Shown here: positions 45,638-57,270 of the stretch, in pieces | Layout of the letters: every line of letters begins with the position of its first letter | Position numbering within the stretch: position 1 is the stretch's first letter | Origin: Hemerocallis citrina | Taxonomy: Eukaryota > Streptophyta > Magnoliopsida > Asparagales > Asphodelaceae | DNA: 64,000 nucleotides | Assembly: GCA_017893485.1 (NCBI GenBank) | Contig: CM030366.1 | Location: forward strand, 187,719,947-187,783,946 | Direction of reading: 5' to 3' | Translations under genes and position numbers: made by a program | Notes under the pieces: generated by a model | Seen by the model: the letters and a program-made list of their open reading frames with translations, nothing else | Told to the model about the DNA's origin: nothing | Database searches by the model: none

Positions 45638-48014
45638 GGATCTATCCTGGGTAGAGGTAGTTAAAAATAAATAAATAAAGCTACAAATAACAATTCTTTG
45701 TTCAATATTATGAAGGCAAAGTTGGGCCCTTCGTTTCGCCCTTCTAGGCTGGTCATTCCTAGGCCTCTGAAGCCAGGTTCCGGGAAGCTTCCTAGAGCTT
45801 ATACCCCCACTGTCTCCCGCCACTATCCTTCTCCTGTCTCTTTATCTTCTATCTCCTCTCTACCCCAATCTCTCCGTTCTCCTCTTCGATGCTTCCAGTG
45901 TCTTCAACCGGGGCATGTTAAGAAATTTTGCAACTTCAAGATGAAATGCTTATTTTGCTCTAAATCTGGTCATGGTCGATCGCGTTGCTTCTCTCTACAG
46001 AAGCTTTTGGGTCTTTCAGTGGGAGTCCCCATTTCGGAGCTAGTTCTAACAGCTCTCGATTTCCCTTTCCTGCAGCGAAAGCTAGCGGACGACCAGGCTC
46101 TCAAAGCCAAGAAGCAGAAGGTTTCGACCACGTATCCTTTACTCCCCCCCCCCCCCGATTACTAGTCGTCTCACTGATATCCCCCCTATCCCTTCTCGCG
46201 CGCCATCTGAGGATCTGGTCCTCTCTCCTACTCAACCAGCAATCACCCAGGTCTTCTTTCAGCATTGGGATTCAATGGATAGGCTCAAATTTTTTGATAC
46301 TTATGGAGCGATATCCTTCAATGGAGGTACTATCCCCTTGTTCACTCTAAATTCTTTCCTCTCCATCTCTTGCAATGTCAAAGACTGGGACTGGGTCCCC
46401 AGCACTCACTCTAATGGCGACGTGGTTATCCATTGCCCGTCTCCCAAAGTTCTTGAGGAGCTTATCGATAACTCCTCTCTAGCGATTGGTGCCATCTCCC
46501 TAACCATCCGAAGATGGGTTCAGTTCACCTCGCCGACGTAGGCTGTTAGCTCTTCTACCACCAAGATTACTTTGCTTGGGCTCCCACCCTTCTGTTCTTC
46601 CTTGCGTCTGGTGGGTGAAATTTCTAAATGTATCGGAGAGGTTTTGAGCATCTCGTCGTTAGCTAAGTTAGCTTCGGGTTGTCTTCAAGTAGAAGCTATT
46701 TTTAGAGTCCCTTTGCGTAAAGAACGCATTGAAGTTTACTCGTTGAAAGACGATTTCAACTCCTTCACGGTGTCCGTCCAATATCATGACGTGGCTCACC
46801 ATTGTGATCCCTCTCTTTTGCCACCCCATAAAGCTCCGAAGCCAGCCCCCAAGCTCTCTACGACCCCAGCTCCCTTCCACCCTGGTTCTTCTTCTTCCTC
46901 CAAAACAGGGTGGAAAGGGTCTCATAAGCACTCTTCTAGAAAGAATGTCCCTGCCTCCACCAAGCACTTCGTCTCCCCTAGAAGCAACAAGTTCTCTCCC
47001 TCCAAGACTCCGAACCTTGTTTGGATCAACCCCGACATTGCATCTCAAAATGCAGGGAAGATGCCGGCCGCGCTCACCTCCTCTTCTACTTCCCTCCCTC
47101 CTCGGCCATCCAAAGCCACGCCTACTAAGTCTGCTCCCATGGAGTCCCCGTCCCTTCCTATCCCTCCATCGTCTCCCCCTCCCACGGCCAAGCCTCTTTC
47201 TCCAGTGACTCAGTGGCCCACTTGGGATATCAACCCACACTTTGCTTCCGACTGGGAGAAGTTTCAAAGGCAAGCGCACTTCCCCTGCATCAATGCGTTG
47301 TCTCCATCCCTTCCTCCCATCAAGGTCAGGAAGCCATTCTCGTCCAAAGAAGACGGCTGGATTGATATGGACAATTTGCTTGATGATGAGGAAGCGGAGC
47401 TTAAGCGCGAACCTCCTCTAAAACAGGTATCCCCAGTTTATTTTTCGTTTAATTTATCTTAGTATGTTCTTTTTGTTTCTAATTGGCGTATGGAGGTTAT
47501 CTGGTGTCTCCCTGATCTCTCTTTATCTCCTCCCCGGCCCTTGCTCCATCCTCATATCAGCCCGCCCATCCCCGTTTGGCTTTCGCTCGATTTGAAGGCA
47601 GCAATGGAGGCCATGCTGGGTGGCTCTACACCCAGCGGCTGCCCTCCTGATGCTGTACTTCAAGTTGATAAGACATTGCAATTTCCATCGGTAGCCTCTC
47701 TGATCCCTTCTTTTCCCTCCACTATCGACTCTTTCGACAGTCCCCCTCCTCATATTTTTGTGGAAGATTCTGGTGGCCTTCTCCGTAGCCTATCGCCGGG
47801 CGATTATCCACCGTCCCGCCTTATTCAGTCTAGCGCCCAAATCTTGGCTAAAAAAAAAAATTGCACTGTAGCATCTTCTACTATTCCTCCTAGCTCCTCT
47901 CCTTGTGTTTCAGCCCTTCCAGGAGCTGAAACTTCTCTCACCCCGTTTCGGCAGGATCATGAATTCCTGGGTTCAATCTTCCATCCCCAATTCGATTGTC
48001 TCTCTGATCAATAG
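45638..48014 (+). pseudogene. LINE-3 ORF1
   Basis: The start at 45638 (MDLSWVEVVKNK) matches LINE-2. A stop cluster follows at 45674. Frames 45698-46165, 46275-46541, 46572-47462 and 47490-48014 carry the rest: CCHC knuckles CFQCLQPGHVKKFC and CLFCSKSGHGRSRC, then KFFDTYGAISFNGGTIPLFT, then a Pro/Ser-rich half. A C10 homopolymer at about 46147-46156 coincides with one frame break and may be a slippage site. The protein would bind LINE RNA. Confidence 0.8.
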
Positions 48015-48126
48015 TTGGCTAACAACGTTCACATGATGGGCTTTAGCTTCATATCGGACAACTCCTCTTTGATTTCCTCTATCAGGCAGAAGGAACGTAT
48101 CAGAGTTCTTGAGCATCGATTGGTCA

Positions 48127-51100
48127 ATGATTAGTCTTTCTTGGAACATTAGGGGTCTCCATTGTCCCGTTAAACAAAGGGGTATTTTCCAACTGATTAA
48201 TTCCTCCCGTTGTGATCTTATTTCTATCCAAGAATCAAAGATCGACTCCCCATCCCCTTCTATCCTTCGCACCATCGGTGGATCCATTATCACCAGATGG
48301 ATTTCGCTTGATGCAACAGGATCTAGGGGAGGTATCCTCTTCGGTTTCAAAGAGTCGATCTTTTCTCTAATCTCGGTTCAAAGACTTAAGTTCTTTCTCA
48401 TCGTCCATCTGCACTGGACGGCCTTGAATTGCCCTCTCACGGTTATTTCTGTGTATGGGCCCTCCATTTTGGATGGCCGCCCAATTTTTTAGAATAAATT
48501 CCAATCGCTTCAGCCTCTCACCTCTGGTCTTTGTGTAATCTGTGGGGACTTTAACGCCACCAGATTCTCCTCTGAAAGGTCCAACCCTCCCTCTTATGAT
48601 ATACTGTCCGCTTCTTTCAACGATTGCATTCGAGTCCTGCAATTGACTGATATCCCTCTTAATGGTAGATTGTATACCTGGTCCAACCAGCGTCTATCGC
48701 CGACGATGGCCAAACTAGATCGGTTCCTGGTTTCTCAATCCTGGATTAACCAGTTTCAAAACACGTTCTCCAAAGCTCTTCCCAACCCCTCATCCGACCA
48801 CGTGCCCATCGTTCTTTATTCTAATTTCTTTTTTACTCATCACCATAAATTCCGCTTCGAAAAATTTTGGTTACAAGACCAATTATTTGTCAATCTTGTT
48901 TTCGAATGCTTATCAACTATTACCGGATCTTCGGGGCTGGGTAGGATCCTTCTTAAGCTCCACGCGATCAAATTCAGTTGTAAGATTTGGCATTACAATA
49001 GACAGTGTAACACCAATTTCCGTAAGAACCTTCTGCTGTCTTCCATCGATTCCATCAATAAAATGGAAGAGCTGGGTCCCCTCTCTGACTCAGCTCGTGC
49101 CGAAAGGCTGGCTTGTAAGCACGATTATGCCGACATCCTTTATCTGGATCACATTAAATGGGCTCAAAGAGCCAGAGTGAGATGGATTAAGGAAGGTGAC
49201 AGCAATACTGCTTTCTTTCATAACTTTGCGTCCCACAGACAGTGTTGTAACTATATCTCGTCAATTACAGACAATGGTGTCGAACTCCATTCTGATGGGG
49301 AGATTCATCGGACCTTCCTCTCTTTCTATAAAAACCTGATTGGCTCTTTCAAACAGCGATCCATTGGCCTAGATTGGCACCATCTTTACGGTCCGCAGGA
49401 TCATAATCTTTCTTCTCTTGAAGTCCCCTTCTCTTTGGAGGAAATTAGAGAGGCGGTATTCACTTTAAAAAGCAATTCAGCACCAGGCCTGGATGGATTC
49501 CCCGGTTTCTTTTTCCAAAAATTCTGGAACTGCCTTAAAGATGATCTACTTCCGATGTTCTCAGATCTTCATCTAGGCGCATTTTCTTTTGATCGCATCA
49601 ATTTTGCGCACATTGTGCTTATCCCTAAAATGTTGGGAGCACACACTGTGACCAACTTTAGGCCTACTAGCCTCATCAATACCACTTTCAAAATCATAAT
49701 GAAAGTACTTTCCATGCGGCTCAGCGCGGTGATTTCTCCCCTCATCGACCTGGCCCAATCGGGTTTTATCAAGGATCGTTTTATCCTTGATAGTGTGGCC
49801 TCGGCCCAAGAAATTATTTCGCACTGCCACAAGTCTAATTCTGAAGGTATTCTGCTCAAACTAGATTTTCAAAAAGCTTACGACAACGTCAGCTGGGATT
49901 TCCTGTTTGACATTCTCATCCATAGGGGCTTTGGCCCCAAATGGATCTACTGGATCAAATCCAGCCTCTTCTCTGGTACTTCTTCCATTATTATTAATGG
50001 TTCCGAAGGTCACAAGTTCAAAATTAAATGTGGCCTTCGCCAAGGTGATCCGCTCTCCTCTCTATTGTTCTCCCTTGTTGCTGACATCTTTAGTAAGCTT
50101 CTTAGCCAAGCTAGGGAGGCCCAGGCCATTGAAGGGCTTGGGTCTTCGGGCCTCTTCCCTAGAGTTCTGAACCTGCAATACGCAGACGACACTATCATTT
50201 TTGCTAAATTTAACCCTCACTCTCTCCACAACTTGAAACTTCTTCTTTACTGTTTTGAGCTTACCTCGGGTATTTCGATCAACTTTCAAAAATCTTCGGC
50301 TCTCTAGCTGGGAGGATCCCCCAATCGTCAAGTCGAGATATCCAACTTCTTTAACTGCCCCATTGCTTCTTTCCCCATCACGTATCTAGGTATCCCATTG
50401 AGATGGGGTAAATTGTACAGATCTGATTGGTTGCCCGTGGTGGATAAAATGGAATCCAGGCTAAATGTTTGGATAGGGAAGCTCCTCTCCCGAGGAGGTA
50501 GATTGATCCTCCTGAATTCGGTCCTCTCGTCGATCCCTCTTTATATGATGTCCTTCTATTATGTTCCCTCTTGGATCATCAAGAGATTAGATCAGATAAG
50601 GAGTAACTTCTTCTGGTCGGGCTCGTCAAATCACAGGCCAGGATCTCACCTAGCCAACTGGAAACTGGTCTGTTCCCCCAAAGAGGCAGGGGGCTTAGGG
50701 GTGTTGAACCTCAGATACCATAATATAGCATTTTTGGGTAAATGGCTTTAGAGATTCCTTAAATTTGACCATTTACCCTGAATCCAAAGTATCAGAGCCA
50801 ACTGCTTCTAATCGTAGGTGGTGGGATTTGCCCCACTGTTCCCACCACAACGCCTCCCCTTTCTGGAAGGGAGTGGGGAAAGCGTCAGCCGCCTTCCTAT
50901 GTGGCATCAAGCATGAATGTTTTGATGGATCCATGACAATCTTCTGGACTGACCTGTGGTTTGGTAATTCTAAGCTCGCCTCTGCTATCCCTGCTCTCTT
51001 TCACCTGGCATCCAATCCTCTTGCCACGATTGCAGAATCCTTTACTCTCATCAACTCGCAAAGGCATTGGATTATCCCTTTCACTGTCAATCTCCCGACT

Positions 51101-51769
51101 CATTTAACGTCTGATCTCAATATCTCCCTATCCTCTCTAAACGAGTATGAGTGGTGCCCTAGAGAAGATATCTCTTGGAGATGGAACTCGGTGGGTAACT
51201 TCTCGGTTAAATCGTTCTATCACTTTCTTATCTATAGAGGTATTCCCTCAGCCTTTGCCAAATTCATTTGGCTCTCCTGCGCTCCCCTTAAAGTATAAAT
51301 TGTCACTTGGCTTGCTCTCAACAATAGACTGCTCACTGTTGAAATCCTTAACTAGAGGAACTTAGCGTGGGGGCAATTGTGTCCTATCTGCTCCATGCAT
51401 TTCGAACAAGCAGACCACCTGTTTGTGAGCTGTGAATTCTCGTGTCCACTATGGAAAATTTGCTCTCTTGCTTGGAAAATCACTTCTCTCCCTCCCAACC
51501 TTCTATCTTGTTGGTCTACTCTTCCCCAAATCAAAAAATACCGCAAATCTTGGAAGCTCTCAAGTCAAATTATTATCTGGATCATTTGGCTGGAAAGAAA
51601 CAAGAGGATATTTAGTAATCGCACCTCCTCTATTCAATCCATTATAGAGGAGTTTTTATTTCTTTTCAATCTCTGGTCCTCATCGTTAAATAGTGAAGCT
51701 AGAGAGGCTCTTTTCGGTCGTAGACTTTTTGAAGCCTTACATTGCCTTCGTTCTCTTAATGCCCTTTAA
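48127..51769 (+). pseudogene. LINE-3 ORF2 (endonuclease-reverse transcriptase)
   Basis: Start at 48127 (MISLSWNIRGLHCPVKQ); the frame also opens at 48109. Endonuclease blocks NIRG, SIQES, SVYGPS, GDFNATRF and SDHVPI are present. RT blocks SAPGLDGFPGFFFQKF, DFQKAYDNVSWDF, GLRQGDPLSSLLF and intact catalytic YADD at about 50180-50191 lie in 48643-50307. Frames 48109-48492, 48643-50307 and 50398-50751 are in register, separated only by stop codons (TAG at 48490, TAG at 50305, TAG at 50749). Frame changes come after 50751, before the zf-RVT-like end (51377-51769, C terminus CLRSLNAL). It is far better preserved than LINE-2. Confidence 0.88.
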
Positions 51770-52695
51770 GCTGCTTCCTTTCTCAACTTTCATGCTTATT
51801 TTTCCCCTTTATAATACTTTTTCTGTCTTCTCATATTTTCTCTGCAGGTTTGAAGTGGAGTAGTAGGGCATTTGGTTGAGGGTTGCTTGGTATCCCTCTT
51901 TTGGTTGGTATTGTTTTGCTCCTCGCTAGCAGTGCAGTGGATGCGCTATTTCCCGCCCTTTTGGTCTCTTTGAACTATAAGCTAGCTAGTTCCTTGTTCA
52001 TTATGCTGGTTATTATGTATATCTTGTCTTTGGTTGTTGCTCTTTTATATGCTTGTTATTATGCTGGGATGTTTTGCCTTTAGCCAACTCTATGTTCTCT
52101 CTGTTGATGATTTCCCTTTGTTCTGACTGGATGTTCTACTGTGTTGGGTTGGTGCATCACTCTCTGCTGTGTGCGTTATTGAGAATCATTATTTTCTAGC
52201 TGACTGTGAGTTTATCCAACTTTGTGTGTTCCATGCGCTGAGGTCTCTCCCTTGAGCGGAGCCTCGATGGTCTGGATCGCTCTGTTTTTATCTTCGTTTC
52301 TATTTTGGCTCTTTACCATGTTTGAGTATTTGCATTTTACTTGATGAGGATCCGGCTTCCGTTTTGCACCCGTCCATTATCTGTACTTTTTCCTTTGCTA
52401 AGGCTCGCGCTCAGTTGACTCTCTTATTTTGGCTATTGTGCTGACGTGTCTGGCCGGGCGATTCTCAACGGCGTACCAATCGCTGCCGAGTCTGTGCTTG
52501 GCAGAGGCGCTATGAACTTCTTGTGATGCTGCCCCCTTGGTCGGATCTTATAGCTCTCTCTGTCGGTAGCGATCGTCAAGCTTCGTTGTCCCAGTGGTTT
52601 AGGGTCTTTGCTCCTCTTGTTAGTTGGTTTCTGCTATGTTTTTCTCTGTGTTGTTGCCTGTCCGGTTCTTTTTTCAAGTTTTGATTGGTTTTACT
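51770..52695 (+). other. LINE-3 3' UTR, proximal part
   Basis: Non-coding T-rich sequence equivalent in position and length to the LINE-2 3' UTR (8993-8018 on the minus strand). It ends in TTACT at the TRIM insertion and continues at 56338. Confidence 0.7.
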
Positions 52696-52776
52696 TGTAA
52701 CGCCCCGCTCCAATACTCAGACAATTTTTAATATTTTTAGAAGACACAATCCGGCCCAATCTGGCCCAACTATACT

Positions 52777-55744
52777 GTAATACCCTGATTTTTCAAATTA
52801 ATGGAAAATTATTTGTTTTGCACGTAGTATGCACGTGTAATATTTTGGCTAATATTTTCATCAAGAAGAGTAAAGATATTTCAATTTGTGTTTTTAATCG
52901 TTTTGTACCCAAGCCTTATTTTAATTAAATAAAAAGCCCTTTTTCTTAAAGCCCAAAATATAATGCATTTTTTTATTTTTAAATAATTATTGTTTTGGGC
53001 CATTTATTTAAGCCCATGGTTTAATTCCATTTTATTTACAACTTGTAATGTGTAACACTTTTAAAGACTTTTTGTACAAGTTCTTGTTAGGGTGACTAGT
53101 GCATGCACGTGCATTTCACATACACGTGCATAAGCACCTTTTTACCTTGGCCGGTTTTGGAGAGGTGGAGATAGTGTAGGAGTGGTTACTTAGTTGTGGG
53201 AAGTTATTTCAACTTCTACTCTCATCCTAGCCTTCCACCGCATAACTACTTACTAAATCCTAGCCCTCCATTTCACCAAGAATTTAGTATAAATACCCCC
53301 TCTCTCTTAAACATCTTCTACACTAAGATCTCTTGAAAAGAAGTTACATATACTATATTGTAGATTTGGTGAGTGAGAGTTCTCTTGGAGGCCGATCATC
53401 TCTGCAGAGGAGTTTCCGTGTGGAGCAAGAAGCAAGGAGCAAGGCGTCGTGCATTACATTAAGAAGCTTTTTCTGGATTCGGTTATTTTTCATCAATAAG
53501 GTGGGTGTTCCTCAGGACTTCTAATGTAGAAATTATGTTATGGCAATAATGATTGTTACCATGCTTGTGAAAAGTAAGTTTAACTATATTAGATTGCCCT
53601 GTGTATGTTTATGATGAAAGTTGTGAAGGACTAATAATGAAGTAATGACACTGTAAATAAGATCGAAATAGGCATGTACAGTCGACTGTCACATGGACAA
53701 GTCGACTGGTGCGAGGCGAATGTTTTTCAGGATTTTATTAGAAAATTTAATGTGGTACGTGTATACAAAGCTGAAGTAATAGAATGATTGCTAAACTCAT
53801 TTCCCCCATGTTGTATATGACTGAGGAGACATGAACGGATGAAAAAGAACTAGTGATAATTAGAAAAACTGGGAATAACCCGTACAGTCGACTGTTGATG
53901 TAAACAGCCGACCGGTATTGAATTAAATTAAGAATAGCCCCGAAATTTCATGAAACGAAGTATTTCTATTGTGATGTTCTAGTGTGCTAAATTGAGATTT
54001 AGTATTCATTTCTGCAAGTAAATGATGAGTAAATGAAAACGCATGCTTAACATTTCCCTTGAGGAAAGAAAACATTAGTTATGTGAAATTATATGTTGTG
54101 ATGTCAGTGAACAGCTAAGAATATTACATGTTTATGTAGTATGAATATATTGTAATGTGACACAATGATGTATGTGAATGGAAGAACAGAGGGAAGATAA
54201 TTCCTTAATTTGAAATATTAGCCTGTTCAGTCGACTTAATGTAAGCAGCAAGTCGACTGAGCTGAGTATGAAAATTGTAATTGAAACCCCAGGACAGACG
54301 ACTGATGGAATGACAGTCGACTGTCACGTGAATGATATTTTGAACATGGAAAATTGCGGAGCAGCCGACTGGCCATGTGCAGCAGTCGACTCTCCTGAGC
54401 AGTTATGAAGAACTTGATTTGACTGAACAAGTCGACTGGACTTTCTCTAAGTCGACTGTCCAGAATATTTTGAGATGTCAGAGATCTTATTTGGTTTATG
54501 TTAAAAGTTGTGAATTTTATGGTTGGTGTTGGTAAACTCTATTTGCTGTTGCATGAATTTACATGAAATGAATCATCGATTTGAATTGAGGATTCAATGA
54601 ATATGAAAGCTAAGATCATGATAAACAAAGTCTGTGAGACTATTAAATGAATTATGAGTTGAAAATGCTTAAATTGGAAGTTGTGAATTGGAAATTGAAA
54701 CAAAAGAGTAGCTAAGTCTCCCCCGGCATTTGGAAATGAAATGAAATGAAATGAGAATTGAAAGACCAAGGTTGGTCATGAGTGAATGAAATGAATAAGT
54801 CCGGTTTAGTGGAGAGGCTAACTCTAGAGCTTTGATTTTTATTCATGATTCTAATAATTAGTACATAGTGGAGATGTGATGAAAGTGAGAGAAAAACACG
54901 AGTATGAGAACTAGGGTTTACGGTGCGGGTGTGTGAGCCACAGAATGCATGCTTGATGAGTCAAGACATGGCGTGGACACAACTCAGAATGATCGGACTC
55001 TAGCCACGCTTGTGGGATGTTTGGTGACTGCAAGAGGATCGTGTGACATGAAGTGAGGCTGAATTGCCACAGAATGCATGCTTGATGAGTCAAGACATGG
55101 CGTGGGATTCCCCTCTAGAATTTTCTGTACACGAGCTTGTACTCATAGATCATCTAGGATACTCACCGTAATTACAGTAGTAGATTAAGTCATGGCGAGG
55201 GATTGAACCCTACAAGAATGAAGAACGATTAAGAGGCTTGCCCTCGGACCTATGTAGTATGGGATGCATAGAATCCGAACAAGTGTGCATTAGTGTCATG
55301 TAAATTAAACAATTGCATTAAGGATTAAGTGCACGAACACGACACGACATCATTAAGATTTTTCCCTTTACTTTATTTTGATATGTGAATAAGTTTGTGA
55401 TCTGTTAAGAAATGAGAATCGTTATACTGTTTCTGGCATAGAGAGGATGGCCATGTATAATTATCGTCGGTTGAATAAACTGACGTACCCACAGTTTTGT
55501 ATGCAGGATAAATGGCATGAAAACGATTAAAGAGGAACAAATGCTTAAAGATTCATTCAATGTTGTTGTACATTTGTTCATTGTTGTAAATTTTACTTCC
55601 GCTGTGCAATGTAAATGTAGTATTGATCTAAACTCTGATGTAAAGTGAAAAGTTTTAAATTTCCTTGTAAAATTGTATTAAAGGAAGCGAAAAGATCCTG
55701 TAGAACATCTCGAATTTAGTGTATTTGGGATTCGGGGCGTTACA
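52777..55744 (+). mobile_element. LTR-B: 2.97-kb solo LTR inserted in the TRIM LTR
   Basis: TGTAATACCCTG to GGGGCGTTACA, flanked by a perfect TATAC duplication (52772-52776 and 55745-55749). No internal coding domain exists, so it is a solo LTR left by LTR-LTR recombination. It shares segments with LTR-A. It carries a TATA box at 53288, CACGTG cores at 52830-53130, six pairs of GTCGAC-type dyads at 53680-54460, and a 41-bp direct repeat (GCCACAGAATGCATGCTTGA...) at 54938 and 55068. Confidence 0.88.
53288..53295 (+). promoter_or_regulatory. Probable TATA box of LTR-B
   Basis: TATAAATA followed by a pyrimidine-rich stretch (CCCCCTCTCTCTT), about 510 bp into the LTR; a normal position for LTR transcription initiation. 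Confidence 0.5.
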
Positions 55745-55910
55745 TATACAGTAGTAGTCGACTGCTAAATGGACCAGTCGACTGTTCGCTGCAAATACGG
55801 GGTATTACATACACCCCACCTTAGAAATCAGCGTCCTCGCTGAGTACAGGGCACACATCTAGTGTAGGATCCGCCCTTTCTAGCCGATGTAGCGTCGTCC
55901 TCGATCCCGG

Positions 55911-56146
55911 AGATCAATCACTCTCAACACCGCAGATCGAATACCCGGCTATCAATCACTCTCAACACCGCAGATCGGATACCCGGCTATCAATCACTCT
56001 CAACACCGCAGATCATACCCGATCCCGGAGATCAGTGACTCTCAATACCGCAGAATATACCCGACCCCGGAGATCAATGACTCTCAATACTGCATAATAT
56101 ACCCGACCTCGGAGATCAATGACTTTCAACACCGCGGATCATATTA
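55911..56146. repeat. 42-bp tandem repeat inside the TRIM
   Basis: About 5.5 copies of a 38- to 42-bp unit with ATCAATGACTCTCAACACCG, CAGATC and ATACCCGACCCCGG, progressively diverged toward the right. Confidence 0.9.
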
Positions 56147-56192
56147 AGGCCCTCTTCCACACCCGGTGTCGAAAGTTGGCTCTGATACCATT

Positions 56193-56332
56193 TGTAACGC
56201 CCCGCCCCAATACTCAGACAATTTTTAATATTTTTAGAAGACACAATTCGGCCCAATACGGCCCAACTATACAGTAGCAGTCGACTGCTAAATGGACCAG
56301 TAGACTGTTCGCTGCAAATACGAGGTATTACA
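56193..56332 (-). repeat. TRIM 5' LTR
   Basis: 140 bp, plus-strand TGTAACGCCCCG to GGTATTACA. It contains GTCGACTG followed by a mutated partner TAGACTG. Confidence 0.9.
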
Positions 56333-56485
56333 TTACTGCTTGTAAAACTCCTACTGTAATTCTTTTCGTTTAATGATATTGGTTTGTTCGGTTGGAGTCG
56401 CTAGACTCTATCCGGTTCACCAAAAAAAAAAAACTTTGAATTGGACAACGACGAATTTGTTATTTTCTCTAATAAAAAACTCCAT

Positions 56486-56751
56486 CTTTAATAATATTAT
56501 AATAGGAGAAGGCCTTAGTGTCATTTGTCAATCTATCAACGCGTGTGACGCACATACATATTTAATACGAAGGAGGTTTCAAGTTCGAGTCCTCACTACG
56601 TCAGAGTTTATTTTAAATAAAAAAATTTATTAAGATGTGCTTTGTTTGTGCAAAACTAAGAGGTCTCAGATTCGAGGTCAGACTGCGTTGAAATGTTTAC
56701 TTTAAAAAATATATATTTATTAAGACGTGCAATGCACGTATAAATTACTAG
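56486..56751 (+). mobile_element. Helitron-like non-autonomous element upstream of the Pin1 gene
   Basis: Begins around TAATAATATTATAATAGGAG and ends ATAAATTACTAG followed by T. Eight bases before CTAG is a perfect 15-base hairpin ACGTGCAATGCACGT (56725-56739). A hairpin just upstream of a CTRR end is the Helitron 3' signature. It shares its body (AGTGTCATTTGT, GTTCGAGTCCTC) with the copies at 61796-62319. The 5' end is not exact. Confidence 0.6.
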
Positions 56752-57022
56752 TAACATTTAAATGTTTAATAAAAAAACTATCATAATGTTTACACTTTTA
56801 ATCAAGAAATTTACATCCTTAATGAATGAGAGATTTTGCTAAAAAAATTTATTTGTTGTTTTTTTTAAAAGGAAAAAAAAAAATTAGAATATAGTCACTC
56901 TATTTTATTAACAAGACGTCGGTGGGCAAAAGGCAAAATGCTTTTTGTTTTTTTCCTCCTACATTGTTTGTTCCCGTGTTCGCATTGATCTATAGCATTA
57001 TCTTTGTCCAACTGGTTGGGAT

Positions 57023-57030
57023 TATATATA
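57023..57030 (+). promoter_or_regulatory. Putative TATA box of the Pin1 gene
   Basis: TATATATA about 240 bp upstream of the ATG, followed by an A/G-rich leader with GAA and ATC triplet runs, typical of a plant 5' UTR. Confidence 0.4.
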
Positions 57031-57270
57031 CAGTTGCCCAACTAAAGGCCAGCTCTAAAAAGGAGAAGAAAATAAAAGAGAAGGAAAAAAAAATCAAGAG
57101 CGGAAGCAGAATCAGAAAAAATCGAGAAGGAGAAGCAGCGAAAGCGGCCGGTCCCTTCGGATCGAGCAGCTAAACAAGAGGGGGATCCAAGTCAACTTAC
57201 CAACAACAACAAATACAAGAAGAAGAAGAAGTCATCTTCATATTCATCATCATCATCATCGTCGAAATCC

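Larger units (their letters stand above)
52696..55809 (-). repeat. TRIM 3' LTR, interrupted by LTR-B
   Basis: Pieces 52696-52776 and 55750-55809 join into a 141-bp LTR matching 56193-56332. The pair AGTCGACTGCT and CAGTCGACTG is intact here. Confidence 0.88.
52696..56332 (-). mobile_element. TRIM element (664 bp) containing solo LTR-B
   Basis: Two LTRs of about 140 bp: 56193-56332, and 52696-52776 plus 55750-55809 (split by LTR-B). TSD TTACT at 52691-52695 and 56333-56337. The orientation is minus: the reverse complement of 56178-56190 is TGGTATCAGAGCC, an initiator tRNA-Met primer site next to the 56193 LTR, and the reverse complement of 55810-55825 gives a purine tract AAGGTGGGGTGTA next to the other LTR. 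The 383-bp interior has no ORF and is mostly a 42-bp tandem repeat. This is a complete terminal-repeat retrotransposon in miniature that needs enzymes from another element. Confidence 0.88.
44824..56424 (+). mobile_element. LINE-3: nearly full-length L1-type element with nested TRIM
   Basis: Pyrimidine-rich 5' UTR (to 45637), ORF1, ORF2, a 3' UTR (51770-52695 and 56338-56411) and a terminal A-run at 56412-56423. The 3' UTR is split by the TRIM at 52696-56332. The last bases before the A-run (GTTGGAGTCGCTAGACTCTA) match LINE-2 (GCTGGAGTCACAAGACTCTA on its strand), so both share the same 3' end. The 5' boundary is approximate; AAACTTT occurs on both sides (44816 and after the A-run), a weak duplication candidate. 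Most damage is point stops with few frameshifts. Confidence 0.87.
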
